Positions 9,201-17,331 of a stretch of DNA of 64,000 bases are shown piece by piece. The notes under the pieces were generated by a model. That model ran no database searches. It was not told where the DNA came from and saw nothing but the letters and a program-made list of their open reading frames with translations. The stretch spans positions 149,663 through 213,662 of the forward strand of contig SVFV01000001.1 in assembly GCA_015056655.1 (NCBI GenBank), read 5' to 3'. This DNA comes from Butyrivibrio sp. (lineage in GTDB: Bacteria > Bacillota > Clostridia > Lachnospirales > Lachnospiraceae). How positions within the stretch are numbered: the stretch's first letter is position 1; every line of letters starts with the position of its first letter. The translations under genes were made by a program, and so were the position numbers.

Positions 9201-9767
9201 GTAAGGATTCTCCTCTGTTAGATCAAAAACATCAATGATGTCTCCGCGAACCGAAAATTCGCCAGGAGCACTAACCTGATAAACTCTGTCGTAGCCTATT
9301 CTTACAAGAGCCTTTTCAAGCTCCTTTTCATTTACTGGCTTTCTCTTGTCGATCTTTATAACATTTTTACTTATGACATCAACAGGAATCTGGGGTGTCA
9401 TAAGACTGGAAAATGTTGTAATAACAGTGACCGGCCTGCCCTCTATAAGACGACGGAGGCACTTGATTCTCTCCTTTACGATTTCCTTTGAATGGACATC
9501 TGCCTGATAGAAAATAAGGTCCTTTGCAGGATAAACTGTAACGTTCCTATCATAGAACTTGTAGTCCTCGAAGATTTCCTTCGCACGGATATCAGAGTAA
9601 GTCACAATTATTCTGTACTTAAACTCTCCAGCAAGGCCTGAGATCAGATGGAGCTTTTCAGAATCTACGCAGCCGATGGCCTCTGCACAGGCAAATGGCT
9701 TTTCAAGATATTTATTCAGTTCGCAAAATGCCTCAAGTTCCTGAAGCGGTGCCTCAATTGCTCTCAT
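6201..9767 (-). CDS. mfd: Transcription-repair coupling factor
   Basis: A 1188-residue ATP-dependent DNA translocase that removes RNA polymerase stalled at lesions and recruits UvrA. Domain order is standard: UvrB-homologous region at the N-terminus, CarD-like RNA polymerase interaction domain (GDYVVHEYHGLGIYQGIEKI, about residue 500), RecG-like helicase with Walker A GDVGFGKTE (about 660) and DEEQ box (VDEEQRFG), the helicase C domain with GRVGRSDR, and the C-terminal TRCF domain. Length is normal for the family. GGAG lies 6 bp before ATG. It is followed by pheA and preceded by pth, 42 bp away, in the common Firmicutes pth-mfd order. Confidence 0.97.
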   Translation of the reverse strand: MRAIEAPLQELEAFCELNKYLEKPFACAEAIGCVDSEKLHLISGLAGEFKYRIIVTYSDIRAKEIFEDYKFYDRNVTVYPAKDLIFYQADVHSKEIVKERIKCLRRLIEGRPVTVITTFSSLMTPQIPVDVISKNVIKIDKRKPVNEKELEKALVRIGYDRVYQVSAPGEFSVRGDIIDVFDLTEENPYRIELWGDDVENLRSFDIMSQRSIDKLESIEIYPATELVLTDDELRAGLKKIEKETKTIYEKLRDEFKTEAAHRIKTSYEELKEQILELGLEVNLESYVRYFFEDTLTFQELFPAGKTCVFIDEPLHVLEHASAVENEFRESMIHRAENGYALPGQMDLLYSADECIARMRSVRRVSVASLGAPSGLNKFEPEKTFEFHARSIAPYNNSFDSLVHDLKGFVKNGYRVLILSGSRTRAKRLVDDLRDNSITAFYSENPMRELAKGEIMTYYGRILKGFEYTDLKFAVISESDIFSERKKKKRRKAKYSGEKISGFSDLNIGDYVVHEYHGLGIYQGIEKIETDKVVRDYIKISYADGGNLYVLATGLNVIQKYASGDVSADGKGRKPKLNKLGSGDWKRTKNKVKAAVEEVADDLVELYAKRQNSNGFTFSKDTVWQQEFEEAFPFDETDDQLTAIADTKNDMESERIMDRLICGDVGFGKTEVAIRAAFKAVQDGKQVAVLVPTTILAQQHYNTFSERLKDFPVRVDMMSRFRTASEQKKTVEDLRKGLVDIVIGTHRLLSKDVTYKDLGLLIVDEEQRFGVTHKEKIKKLRENVDVLTLSATPIPRTLHMSLVGIRDMSVLEEAPHDRRPIQTFVCEYNDEMVREAIAREVGRGGQVYYVYNRVNDIADVAARIQKLVPEVNVSFAHGQMKESELERIMYDFIDGDIDVLVSTTIIETGLDISNANTMIIHDADQMGLSQLYQLRGRVGRSDRTAYAFLMYKRNKMLKEVAEKRLSAIREFTDLGSGFKIAMRDLEIRGAGNMLGKSQSGHMASVGYDLYCKMLGEAVRRKKGETKDALLEDFTTSVDIDASAFIPNDYIVNEEQKLEIYKRIASIENEGDRDDMKDELRDRFGDIPESVENLIRISLLREKAHSLYVLEIKGGDGELVFKMNNNAKLDIEKIPAFVKTFKGNMEFRAAAYPVFIYKYIKDPILEIAERKLLEDTENIIEKMQSLAKED

Positions 9768-9809
9768 CTGTCACTCCTAAATTATGTGTTTAAAGTATCC
9801 GCAAAAATA

Positions 9810-10394
9810 TTACTCTTCTGTCTTTCTTTTCACGCCATTCCACTTGTTCATGGCTGCGTTCACGTCTTCTTCCATAATTACGGAAACTGCGTCTGCTGCG
9901 TGCTCAATAGCTTCCTTTATATAAGCTGTATCCTCATCATCAAAATGACCAAGTACCCAGTCTGCAAGGTCTATTCTCGGAGGCTTTTTACCAACACCAA
10001 CTCTGACTCTTGAAAACTTATCATGTCCAAGCTGAGCGATGATGTTTTTAAGTCCGTTGTGTCCACCTGCGCTTCCGCCGGGACGAACTCTTATTACTCC
10101 GGGATCAAGCTCTATATCATCGGAGATGACGATAAGCTCTGACTCTGTATCAATCTTAAAATAGTCAGCGACCGGGCGCACTGACTCACCACTTAAATTC
10201 ATGTAGGTGAGGGGCTTTAAAAGGATTACCTTTTCGTTTCCAATCCTGCCCTTTCCATACATTCCTTTAAACTTCATCTCAGTAAGATCTATATCATATT
10301 TTTCTGAGAGATAATCAATAACGCCAAAGCCAACATTGTGGCGTGTTCCGTTATATCTTTTCTCAGGGTTTCCAAGTCCAACTATTAAATACAT
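9810..10394 (-). CDS. pth: Peptidyl-tRNA hydrolase
   Basis: A 194-residue enzyme that frees tRNA from peptidyl-tRNAs dropped by the ribosome. The N-terminus has the family signature GLGNPEKRYNGTRHNVGF with the catalytic histidine; further conserved segments are LLKPLTYMNLSGESV, the DDIELDPG motif and GGHNGLKNI, followed by FSRVRVGVGKP-type sequence. Ribosome binding site GTGAGGAAAT precedes ATG. It lies directly upstream of mfd and probably forms one operon with it. Confidence 0.97.
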   Translation of the reverse strand: MYLIVGLGNPEKRYNGTRHNVGFGVIDYLSEKYDIDLTEMKFKGMYGKGRIGNEKVILLKPLTYMNLSGESVRPVADYFKIDTESELIVISDDIELDPGVIRVRPGGSAGGHNGLKNIIAQLGHDKFSRVRVGVGKKPPRIDLADWVLGHFDDEDTAYIKEAIEHAADAVSVIMEEDVNAAMNKWNGVKRKTEE

Positions 10395-10446
10395 TTATTT
10401 CCTCACGATAAAAACAATTAGATGTTACATCCCCCTAGAAAATATA

Positions 10447-10473
10447 AGGGAGTGACGAAATTCGTCACTCCCC
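10447..10473 (-). terminator. Terminator after spoVG
   Basis: Arms GGGAGTGACGAA (10448-10459) and TTCGTCACTCCC (10461-10472) form a long GC-rich hairpin 23 bp past the spoVG stop; on the minus strand it is followed by a short T-rich stretch. It separates spoVG from pth. Confidence 0.7.
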
Positions 10474-10495
10474 ATAATATCACATTTTAAAGTTA

Positions 10496-10816
10496 TTAAA
10501 AGATACTGCCTACACCTGCTGTCTCCGGAACCTCGTCAGCTGGTCTGGAATCGATAACTTCATCTGAAGCCTCGTCGTAAGCTTTAAGAACGATGTCCTG
10601 AATCTGCTTTCTTGTGTCGGAGTTAATAGGATGTGCGATATCCCTGTACTCTCCGTCTGCAGATTTCTTACTAGGCATTGCTATGAAAAGTCCTTTATCA
10701 CCGTCAATAACCTTGATGTCATGGACAACAAATTCATTATCTAAAGTGATAGAAACGATTGCACGCATCTTGCCCTGCTTAGCTACTTTCCTGACTCTAA
10801 CGTCCGTAATATTCAT
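10496..10816 (-). CDS. spoVG: SpoVG-family RNA/DNA-binding regulator
   Basis: A 106-residue protein when started at ATG 10816 ([11 protein letters not shown]), the usual SpoVG N-terminus. A start 7 codons earlier is possible, but the AAAGGGGGTC purine site lies inside those codons and 6-8 bp from the chosen ATG, which decides the start. Conserved segments are [22 protein letters not shown] and [13 protein letters not shown]. SpoVG proteins bind nucleic acid and affect sporulation, septation and virulence genes in Firmicutes; they are common in non-sporulating Lachnospiraceae too. The gene follows glgD by 27 bp but ends at its own terminator. Confidence 0.93.
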   Translation of the reverse strand: MNITDVRVRKVAKQGKMRAIVSITLDNEFVVHDIKVIDGDKGLFIAMPSKKSADGEYRDIAHPINSDTRKQIQDIVLKAYDEASDEVIDSRPADEVPETAGVGSIF

Positions 10817-10843
10817 CGAAATGACCCCCTTTTTCATTGATGA

Positions 10844-11962
10844 CTAAATCACGTATCTCTCATTATTTTCGACTACGATCTTTATATCGTTTTCGCCTTT
10901 GTAATACGAGTTGGCCTGAATGGTTCCATGACTCTCGACGATACAGTTCTCAATATGTGTATTGTCTCCGATGTACACGTCATTCAGAATTATTGAGTTT
11001 TTGATGTAACAGTTATTTCCTATAAATGCTCCCTTGAAGATTATTGAATCCTCGACAGTACCATTGATAATGCATCCACTTGACACAAGGCTGTTTGAAA
11101 CCTTAACGCCTACGTTATATTTTGCAGGTGGAAGATCTACAACCTTGGTGTAGATTCCCGGATACTCATTGAAGAAGTAATTCCTTACTTCAGGCTTTAA
11201 AAAGTCCATATTGGTTCTATAGTAATCCTCAACGGACGCAATATTATTCCAATAGGTCTTTATCTTGTATCCGTAGATTCTCTTCATATCCTTGTATCTC
11301 ACAAGAATGTCTCTTACGAAGTCGAATCTCTCTTCTGTCTGTGCCTTCTCAATCAGCTCAATGAGCTGTCTGCGTCTGATAACATATACTCCGCAGGAAA
11401 CTGTGTTGGATCTTGCAACTACAGGTTTTTCCTCGAATTCTTCGATTCGGCTCTCCTCGTTCATTCGGAGTGTTCCAAATCTCTCGGCATCAATGTCAGG
11501 GCCTAAGTCCTTACAAACCACCGTAATGTCTGCCTGCTTCTCTATATGATATTCAAGGAGCTTGTTGTAATCCATCTTGTAAACACAGTCACCAGAAGTT
11601 ATTACAACATATGGCTCATGACAGCTTTTCAGAAAAGCTATGTTCTGTGCAATGGCATCTGCCGTTCCTCTGTACCACAGATTGCCGTTGGCCTTCGCAG
11701 CGGGAGTGAATACATATAAGCCTCCCTGTTTACGTCCGAAATCCCACCACTTGGATGATGAAAGATGGGTGTTAAGACTTCCTGCGTTGTATTGAGTGAA
11801 AACCGCCACTGTCTGAATGTGGGAGTTTGTCATATTGCTAAGTGCAAAATCAATACTTCTGTAAAAACCGGCAACAGGCATTGCGCACACTGCTCTGTTT
11901 TTTGATAGTTCACGCATGCGGTTGCTTCCACCGCCTGCAAGAATAATTCCAATCGCTCTCAC
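10844..11962 (-). CDS. glgD: GlgD subunit of glucose-1-phosphate adenylyltransferase
   Basis: A 372-residue nucleotidyltransferase-like protein with a C-terminal left-handed beta-helix (hexapeptide repeats in the last ~90 residues). The N-terminal loop reads GIILAGGGSNRMRELS, not the GxGxRLxxLT of the catalytic subunit, as expected for GlgD, which modulates GlgC in an alpha2/beta2 tetramer making ADP-glucose for glycogen. The start codon is GTG and shares its G with the glgC stop (TAGTG), so the two are translationally coupled. Confidence 0.93.
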   Translation of the reverse strand: MRAIGIILAGGGSNRMRELSKNRAVCAMPVAGFYRSIDFALSNMTNSHIQTVAVFTQYNAGSLNTHLSSSKWWDFGRKQGGLYVFTPAAKANGNLWYRGTADAIAQNIAFLKSCHEPYVVITSGDCVYKMDYNKLLEYHIEKQADITVVCKDLGPDIDAERFGTLRMNEESRIEEFEEKPVVARSNTVSCGVYVIRRRQLIELIEKAQTEERFDFVRDILVRYKDMKRIYGYKIKTYWNNIASVEDYYRTNMDFLKPEVRNYFFNEYPGIYTKVVDLPPAKYNVGVKVSNSLVSSGCIINGTVEDSIIFKGAFIGNNCYIKNSIILNDVYIGDNTHIENCIVESHGTIQANSYYKGENDIKIVVENNERYVI

Positions 11963-13233
11963 TACCTATCACCTGCCTTATCTAATGTGCGTCCGCTCGC
12001 CAATGCGTTGTCCGGATAATCTTTTTCGGTAGTTACGCCGGAGATCATCGTGTTCTTTCCGACGGTTATACCATCAGGAATTACTGATTTTTCTCCGATT
12101 GTTACGATTCCGTCCCGGTAAATTCCAGGCTTGGTCTCATTCTCTACTTCCTCGCCATCACCGAGTCTTACGTTATTTCCAATTTTTACATTCTCGGCAA
12201 TTACTGCCTTTTCAACAGTACAGTTCTCTCCGATTACCGTTCCGTTCATGATGATGGAATGGCTGACGACTGTTCCCTTGCCTATCTTAACTCCGCGTCC
12301 GATTACTGAGTTGTGAACCTCACCGTAGATCTCTGCTCCCTCGCCTATGATACATCTGGAGGTTGAGCTGTCAGGTCCAAGGAACTGCGGAGGCTGTACA
12401 TCATTACTTGTGTATATCTTCCAATATTCCTCGTAAAGGTTGAATTCAGGAACAATGTCGATAAGCTCCATGTTCGCTTCCCAATAGGAAGTAAGTGTTC
12501 CAACGTCCTTCCAATAGCCGTCGAACTCGTAAGCGTAAAGTGACTGTCCCTTCTCCTTACAATAAGGAATGATGTGTTTACCAAAGTCCAGTCCGGGCTG
12601 ATCCTGATTGGTAATGAGGGCTTCCTTAAGTGACTCCCATGAGAAAATATAAATACCCATGGATGCAAGATTGCTTCTGGGCTTCTCGGGTTTCTCCTCA
12701 AAGTCTACAATCTTACGGTCCTCATCAGTGATCATGATTCCGAATCTGCTCGCTTCCTCAATGGGCACAGGCATAACTGCAATAGTTACGTCAGCACCAT
12801 TAGCTTTGTGAAAATCAAGCATGGTCTCGTAATCCATCTTGTATATGTGGTCACCGGAAAGAATAAGAACGTAATCAGGATGATAGTTCTCCATGTACTC
12901 CAGATTCTGGAAAATGGCATTCGCCGTACCGGTGTACCATTCACTGTTTGCACTTTTCTCGTATGGAGGAAGAATGCTGACACCGCCGATGTTTCGGTCC
13001 AGGTCCCACGGAATACCAATTCCAATATGGGAATTAAGACGCAGTGGTCTATACTGTGTGAGTACTCCCACAGTGTCTACACCTGAATTAATGCAATTGC
13101 TCAGCGGAAAGTCGATGATGCGGTATTTACCGCCAAATGAAACTGCTGGTTTTGCCATGTTAGCAGTCAAGACCCCCAATCTACTGCCCTGTCCACCTGC
13201 CAGAAGCATGGCAATCATCTCTTTTTTTATCAT
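11962..13233 (-). CDS. glgC: Glucose-1-phosphate adenylyltransferase, catalytic subunit
   Basis: A 423-residue enzyme that makes ADP-glucose and PPi from ATP and glucose-1-phosphate, the committed step of glycogen synthesis. Visible motifs: [16 protein letters not shown] (nucleotide loop), [15 protein letters not shown], sugar-phosphate site GTANAIFQN and [11 protein letters not shown], then a C-terminal beta-helix with repeated hexapeptides ([21 protein letters not shown]). A GAGG site precedes ATG. It is the first gene of glgC-glgD; a 180-bp imperfect palindrome sits 33 bp upstream. Confidence 0.96.
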   Translation of the reverse strand: MIKKEMIAMLLAGGQGSRLGVLTANMAKPAVSFGGKYRIIDFPLSNCINSGVDTVGVLTQYRPLRLNSHIGIGIPWDLDRNIGGVSILPPYEKSANSEWYTGTANAIFQNLEYMENYHPDYVLILSGDHIYKMDYETMLDFHKANGADVTIAVMPVPIEEASRFGIMITDEDRKIVDFEEKPEKPRSNLASMGIYIFSWESLKEALITNQDQPGLDFGKHIIPYCKEKGQSLYAYEFDGYWKDVGTLTSYWEANMELIDIVPEFNLYEEYWKIYTSNDVQPPQFLGPDSSTSRCIIGEGAEIYGEVHNSVIGRGVKIGKGTVVSHSIIMNGTVIGENCTVEKAVIAENVKIGNNVRLGDGEEVENETKPGIYRDGIVTIGEKSVIPDGITVGKNTMISGVTTEKDYPDNALASGRTLDKAGDR

Positions 13234-13265
13234 GTTAAGACCTCGTTGTCATAAGAAAATGTGTT

Positions 13266-13445
13266 GTTATTTGGTAAGGGCGTTAGCCTTGGCATACATA
13301 ATAATTGGGTTCGAGTGACGCTTTCGCTCTGTGAAAAACGTAGCGGTTCTAGGTGTCAAAAAACGCCACCAAGAACCGACGTTTTTCAAAGCACCATCAC
13401 CCAATAATTATGTATGCTAGGGCTAACTCACGTTTACTAAATAAC
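13266..13445. repeat. 180-bp imperfect palindrome (MITE-like or structured leader)
   Basis: The two halves are complementary along most of their length. The core arms 13292-13310 and 13399-13417 match at 18 of 19 positions (GCATACATAATAATTGGGT on the left). Outer arms GTTATTTGGTAA / TTACTAAATAAC (13266-13277, 13434-13445) and inner arms around 13333-13355 and 13367-13387 (AAAAACGT, GGTTCT, GGTG and complements) extend the structure to an 11-base loop. It lies in the divergent gap between glgC and murC and would be in the glgC leader if transcription starts upstream. No target-site duplication is obvious. It may be a miniature inverted-repeat element or a large RNA hairpin. Confidence 0.7.
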
Positions 13446-13633
13446 AAAAAAATTATGTCTATCAGAAGTATAACACATAGAAGTGCTTTTGACATCCTAT
13501 TTAAGCAAGATTATACTTAATAAAAATTAGAAAATAGAAAAAAATTTTGAGAGTTAAAAAATTTTAGTTTTTTATAAAGTAGATTTTGTTAAAAAAGATT
13601 TTTATAGAGTATAGAAAAAGAGGGATTTTTACT

Positions 13634-15019
13634 ATGTATAAGATTGATTATGAGAAGCCGATAAGTGTGTATTTTATAGGTATCGGTGGGGTGTCGATGA
13701 GTGGCCTTGCCAGGATTTTGGCTGATAGGAAGTTCAGGGTTTGTGGTTCAGACAGAGATGAGTCAGATAATACCAGAGCTTTGGAGGAGGCAGGAATAAA
13801 GGTGTTCACTCCTCAGGGTGCTGAGAATTTAGATAAGGCTGGCGATGTTGATCTTGTAGTTTACACAGCAGCAATTCATCCTGATAATCCAGAGTTTGCT
13901 CTTGCAAAGGAGAGAAATATACCGATGCTTTCAAGAGCTGAGCTTCTTGGCCAGATGATGACAAACTATAAGCTTCCAGTTGCAGTTGCAGGAACTCATG
14001 GTAAGACCACAACAACAGGTATGGTTAGTAAGATCATGCTTGAAGCACAGATGGATCCTACAATTACTATTGGAGGAACTCTTTCAGACATCGGCGGAAA
14101 TGTTCACGTTGGTACATCGAATTATTTCATTACAGAGGCCTGTGAATATACAAACAGCTTCCTTAGCTTTTTCCCTGGTGTTGGAATTATCCTGAATGTG
14201 GATGCTGATCATCTTGATTTCTTCAAGGACCTTGATGATATCAGAAATTCCTTCCACAAGTTCGCACAGCTTATTCCCGCTGGCGGAAGTCTTATTGTTA
14301 ATGGAGAGATTCCTAACCTTGCTGAGATCACAAAGGATCTTGATTGCAGGATTGTGACCTTTGGTTTCTCAGAGGAGAATGATTATTATCCTACTAATAT
14401 AAAGTACGATTCACTTGGAAATGCTTCTTTCCATATTAATAGAAGAAACGGTGATTCCTTCGAAGTAGCACTCAAGGTTCCCGGCGAGCACAACATCGGT
14501 AATGCTCTTGCTGCTGCCGCTGCCGCTGACTGCTTCGATATTGAAGATAGCCAGATCAAATCAGGACTTGCTTCCTTTACAGGAACAGGCAGACGTTTTG
14601 AATACAAGGGAACTGTGGATGGACTTGTTGTTATTGACGACTATGCTCATCATCCCACAGAGATTGCAGCGACCTTGAAGGCTGCCAAGAACTATCCTCA
14701 CAAAAAGCTCTGGGTAGTTTTCCAGCCTCACACCTTCACAAGAACGAAGGCTCTTATGGATGAGTTTGCTCATGCACTTTTACCTGCTGACAAGCTTATT
14801 ATCGCTGACATCTACGCAGCCAGAGAAACAGATAACCTTGGCATCAGCTCCAGAACCCTCAAGGAAAAAATCGAGGAGCTTGGCCATGAATGTTATTATT
14901 TCCCATCCTTTGATGAAATCGAAAAATTTCTTTTGCAAAATTGCACGAAGGATGACATGTTGATAACAATGGGAGCGGGAAATGTGGTAAATATCGCAAA
15001 CGATATAGTTGGCAAATAA
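13634..15019 (+). CDS. murC: UDP-N-acetylmuramate--L-alanine ligase
   Basis: A 461-residue cytoplasmic Mur ligase adding L-alanine to UDP-MurNAc with ATP. Visible: N-terminal Rossmann-like loop GIGGVSMSGLA, ATP loop AGTHGKTTTTGM (about residue 110), the ENTNS-type EACEYTNSFL segment, VDADHLDFF and the C-terminal domain with DDYAHHPTEI and FQPHTFTRTKAL. I start at ATG 13634 (MYKIDYEKPI), which follows AGAGGG; an upstream TTG would add 16 basic residues that do not belong to the family. It diverges from glgC and is followed by a DnaA-box region. Confidence 0.96.
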   Translation: MYKIDYEKPISVYFIGIGGVSMSGLARILADRKFRVCGSDRDESDNTRALEEAGIKVFTPQGAENLDKAGDVDLVVYTAAIHPDNPEFALAKERNIPMLSRAELLGQMMTNYKLPVAVAGTHGKTTTTGMVSKIMLEAQMDPTITIGGTLSDIGGNVHVGTSNYFITEACEYTNSFLSFFPGVGIILNVDADHLDFFKDLDDIRNSFHKFAQLIPAGGSLIVNGEIPNLAEITKDLDCRIVTFGFSEENDYYPTNIKYDSLGNASFHINRRNGDSFEVALKVPGEHNIGNALAAAAAADCFDIEDSQIKSGLASFTGTGRRFEYKGTVDGLVVIDDYAHHPTEIAATLKAAKNYPHKKLWVVFQPHTFTRTKALMDEFAHALLPADKLIIADIYAARETDNLGISSRTLKEKIEELGHECYYFPSFDEIEKFLLQNCTKDDMLITMGAGNVVNIANDIVGK

Positions 15020-15066
15020 TTTTCCACCTAATCCACTTTCACTCACGAAAAATCAACATTAATCAT

Positions 15067-15180
15067 TGTGGATAAGTATCCGCTGTCCCCAAAGGTAAAC
15101 TATACTGTAGGACAGCGGTTTTCTTATGGAAACTGATAAGATAATCCACGTTATCCACATTGTCCACAATTTTACCCACA
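15067..15180. promoter_or_regulatory. Cluster of DnaA boxes upstream of dnaD-dnaI-prs
   Basis: Two perfect DnaA boxes, TTATCCACA, are present: 15151-15159 on plus and 15067-15075 on minus. Three near-matches flank the first: TAATCCACG (15142-15150), TTGTCCACA (15160-15168) and TTACCCACA (15172-15180), so four boxes lie head-to-tail within 39 bp, three of them directly abutting. The promoter of the replication-initiation operon lies about 46 bp downstream. DnaA-ATP control of that operon, or titration of DnaA, is a reasonable inference. Confidence 0.65.
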
Positions 15181-15225
15181 ATTGCCAAACGCCCGTTCAT
15201 TCAGATTTTATCGTCATTTTCACCA

Positions 15226-15254
15226 TTTTCATACAAAAAATCCAATGCTATAAT
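15226..15254 (+). promoter_or_regulatory. Sigma-A-type promoter of dnaD-dnaI-prs
   Basis: TTTTCA (15226-15231) and TATAAT (15249-15254) are separated by 17 bp, 35 bp before the dnaD-like start codon. The perfect -10 box and spacing compensate for a weak -35. Confidence 0.6.
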
Positions 15255-15288
15255 TTGCTTCGATGAAATGAAAAGTGGGTGAAGAAAG

Positions 15289-16326
15289 ATGATGGGGCGA
15301 GTTATTATTAATCAAAATTCAGAGATTTCAAGTACTGAGCTTTCCAATATTTTTATTGATGAATATTTATCTGATGCTAATGATGCGGAGATAAAGGTAT
15401 ACCTTTATCTTCTTCGTATGATGTGTGCTGGTCGCGCTACAAGTGTGTCCGACCTTGCAGATAAGTTCAATTACACAGAGAAAGACGTACTTCGTGCTCT
15501 TACATACTGGGAGGATCAGGGACTTATGTCCCTTGAATATAGTGCGCGCGGACAGCTTACTGGTATCCATATGCAGGATATCATGCCTAAAAAGCAGTCC
15601 AAGGCCACTCTGCACTGTATGCCAGCGCCTTCTGCTGCGCATGTAGAGTCCGAGCACAAGGTTGCTGCTCACAAGGAGCCTGCAAAAAAGGCAGTAAAGC
15701 ACAACGATAATCCTCAGATGCTCTTTGTTGCTGAGCAGTATTTTGGAAGAACATTAAACACAAACGAGATCAAGACTATCTACTATATCCAGGATGATCT
15801 TGAGTTCTCAGAGGACCTTGTTGATTACCTTTTACAGCACTGCGTAACTGCAGGTAAAAAGGACTTCGACTATGTCCGCAAGGTTGCTATCAGCTGGCAT
15901 GAAAAAGGTATCACAACACCTGAAGCAGCAAGACTTGAGGGCACTGCACACAAGAATGCTTACGCTATAATGCGCGAGCTTGGAATGCAGAATGCTCCTA
16001 CAAAGACAGAACTTACATATTTTGATCGCTGGCAGAGCGAGTACGGATTCTCAATGCCTATTATCACAGAGGCTTGCAGAAGAACCGTTCTCCAGACACA
16101 GAGCAACAGACTTAAGTACTGCGACAGCATTCTCCGCAACTGGCATGAGAATGGTGCTCGCACATTACAGGATATCAAGAATCTCGACGACAAATTTGGA
16201 AAGATGACACAGGCTGCGAACGCTTCAAGAACAAATGAGCCTGTTAAGTTTAACAATAAATTCAATCGTTTCAAGCAGAACGATATCAATCTCGATAGTA
16301 TCGAGGACCAGCTTTTGGATAACTAA
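15289..16326 (+). CDS. DnaD-domain primosome protein
   Basis: A 345-residue replication-initiation/remodelling protein. The N-terminal ~85 residues form a winged-helix DnaD_N-like domain (YLLRMMCAGRATSVSDLADKFNYTEKDVLRAL-type order). The linker (residues 95-140) is Lys/Ala/His rich. Two C-terminal DnaB_2/DnaD-type repeats follow, each ending in an aromatic WHE motif (ISWHEKGITTPE and RNWHENGARTLQ), the family's YxxxIxxxW-like region. It heads a dnaD-dnaI-prs operon (18 bp to the next gene). DnaD and DnaI-type proteins cooperate in loading the DnaB helicase, whose gene lies elsewhere in this window. Confidence 0.85.
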   Translation: MMGRVIINQNSEISSTELSNIFIDEYLSDANDAEIKVYLYLLRMMCAGRATSVSDLADKFNYTEKDVLRALTYWEDQGLMSLEYSARGQLTGIHMQDIMPKKQSKATLHCMPAPSAAHVESEHKVAAHKEPAKKAVKHNDNPQMLFVAEQYFGRTLNTNEIKTIYYIQDDLEFSEDLVDYLLQHCVTAGKKDFDYVRKVAISWHEKGITTPEAARLEGTAHKNAYAIMRELGMQNAPTKTELTYFDRWQSEYGFSMPIITEACRRTVLQTQSNRLKYCDSILRNWHENGARTLQDIKNLDDKFGKMTQAANASRTNEPVKFNNKFNRFKQNDINLDSIEDQLLDN

Positions 16327-16343
16327 GGGAGGAGGGGTTTACT

Positions 16344-17318
16344 TTGGCACTGACAAATTCTCAATATGATGAAATAATGCACGACTACGAAAAGCGCAGA
16401 ACCTTTCATCGTAATGAGCTGAACATGAAAATCAAAGAGATTGAAGACCATGTTCCCGGATATCTGGATCTTTCCCAGTCAACCGGAAGTATTAGTGCTG
16501 ACTTCGGAAGACGGCTGCTTCATGGCGAGAAGCTCAAAAGAGGCAGACTTCATGATCTTTTAAAGGATGTTTCAATTAAGAAGAAACAGCTCCTTAAGGA
16601 GGCCGGCTACCCGGATGATTATCTTGACATGAAATATGACTGTCCTATCTGCCATGACACTGGCTACGTGGGCAGCGAGAAGTGTTCCTGCTTTAAGCAG
16701 AGGATCATCGACAGGCTTTATGCCCAGTCCAATATCCGCAAGCTTACAGAGGCTGCAAACTTCGATATTATGTCTGAAGAGTACTACAGTGGTGAGGATT
16801 TAGAGCGATTTAGAGGAGCTGTCCGAAATTCGAAAGATTTCATTAATAATTTTGAAAGTTCCTACCCAAATTTATTCTTTTATGGTACAGTGGGTACTGG
16901 TAAATCGTTCCTGTCTGTTTGCATTGCCAAGGAAATACTGGATGCAGGCCATTCCGTCCTGTATTTTAGTGCGGTTTCCCTGTTTTCACTACTGCAGACA
17001 AACTCTTTCGATTTTAAGAAAGCGGACGAGCTTAATGCTCTTTATGAGGACTTATATAACACAGATCTTCTTATTATTGATGACCTTGGTACCGAACATA
17101 TCACTAACAATTCGATACCTCAGCTATTCAGATGCATCAACGAGAGGTTGATCCGCAATAAGTCAACGATCATTACCACTAATTTTTCTCTGGAGGATGT
17201 AAAGTCTATGTATTCTGAGCGTGTATCTTCCAGAATTGCAAGCAACTACAAGCTTTGCAAACTTTCAGGTAATGACATCCGCATGCTCAAAAAATTGCAG
17301 TATAAGAATGGAAAGTGA
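16344..17318 (+). CDS. DnaC/DnaI-type helicase loader ATPase
   Basis: A 324-residue AAA+ ATPase that loads the replicative helicase. It starts with TTG behind GGAGGAGGGG. The N-terminal domain has a zinc-binding cluster near residues 95-115 (CPICHDTG and CSCF). The ATPase core shows Walker A GTVGTGKSF (about 180), Walker B LLIIDDLGTE and sensor/arginine region ITTNFSLEDV...RVSSRI. It lies between the DnaD-like gene and prs, all three closely spaced, so the operon supplies primosome parts together with the nucleotide precursor enzyme. Confidence 0.9.
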   Translation: MALTNSQYDEIMHDYEKRRTFHRNELNMKIKEIEDHVPGYLDLSQSTGSISADFGRRLLHGEKLKRGRLHDLLKDVSIKKKQLLKEAGYPDDYLDMKYDCPICHDTGYVGSEKCSCFKQRIIDRLYAQSNIRKLTEAANFDIMSEEYYSGEDLERFRGAVRNSKDFINNFESSYPNLFFYGTVGTGKSFLSVCIAKEILDAGHSVLYFSAVSLFSLLQTNSFDFKKADELNALYEDLYNTDLLIIDDLGTEHITNNSIPQLFRCINERLIRNKSTIITTNFSLEDVKSMYSERVSSRIASNYKLCKLSGNDIRMLKKLQYKNGK

Positions 17319-17331
17319 GGAATTCTTGCAA

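Noticed and set aside
15060..15260. Chromosomal replication origin
   Set aside because: DnaA boxes are present, but dnaA, dnaN and a clear DNA-unwinding AT-rich cluster are not, and the genes around it (murC, dnaD, prs) do not mark oriC in Firmicutes. Control of the operon is a simpler reading.
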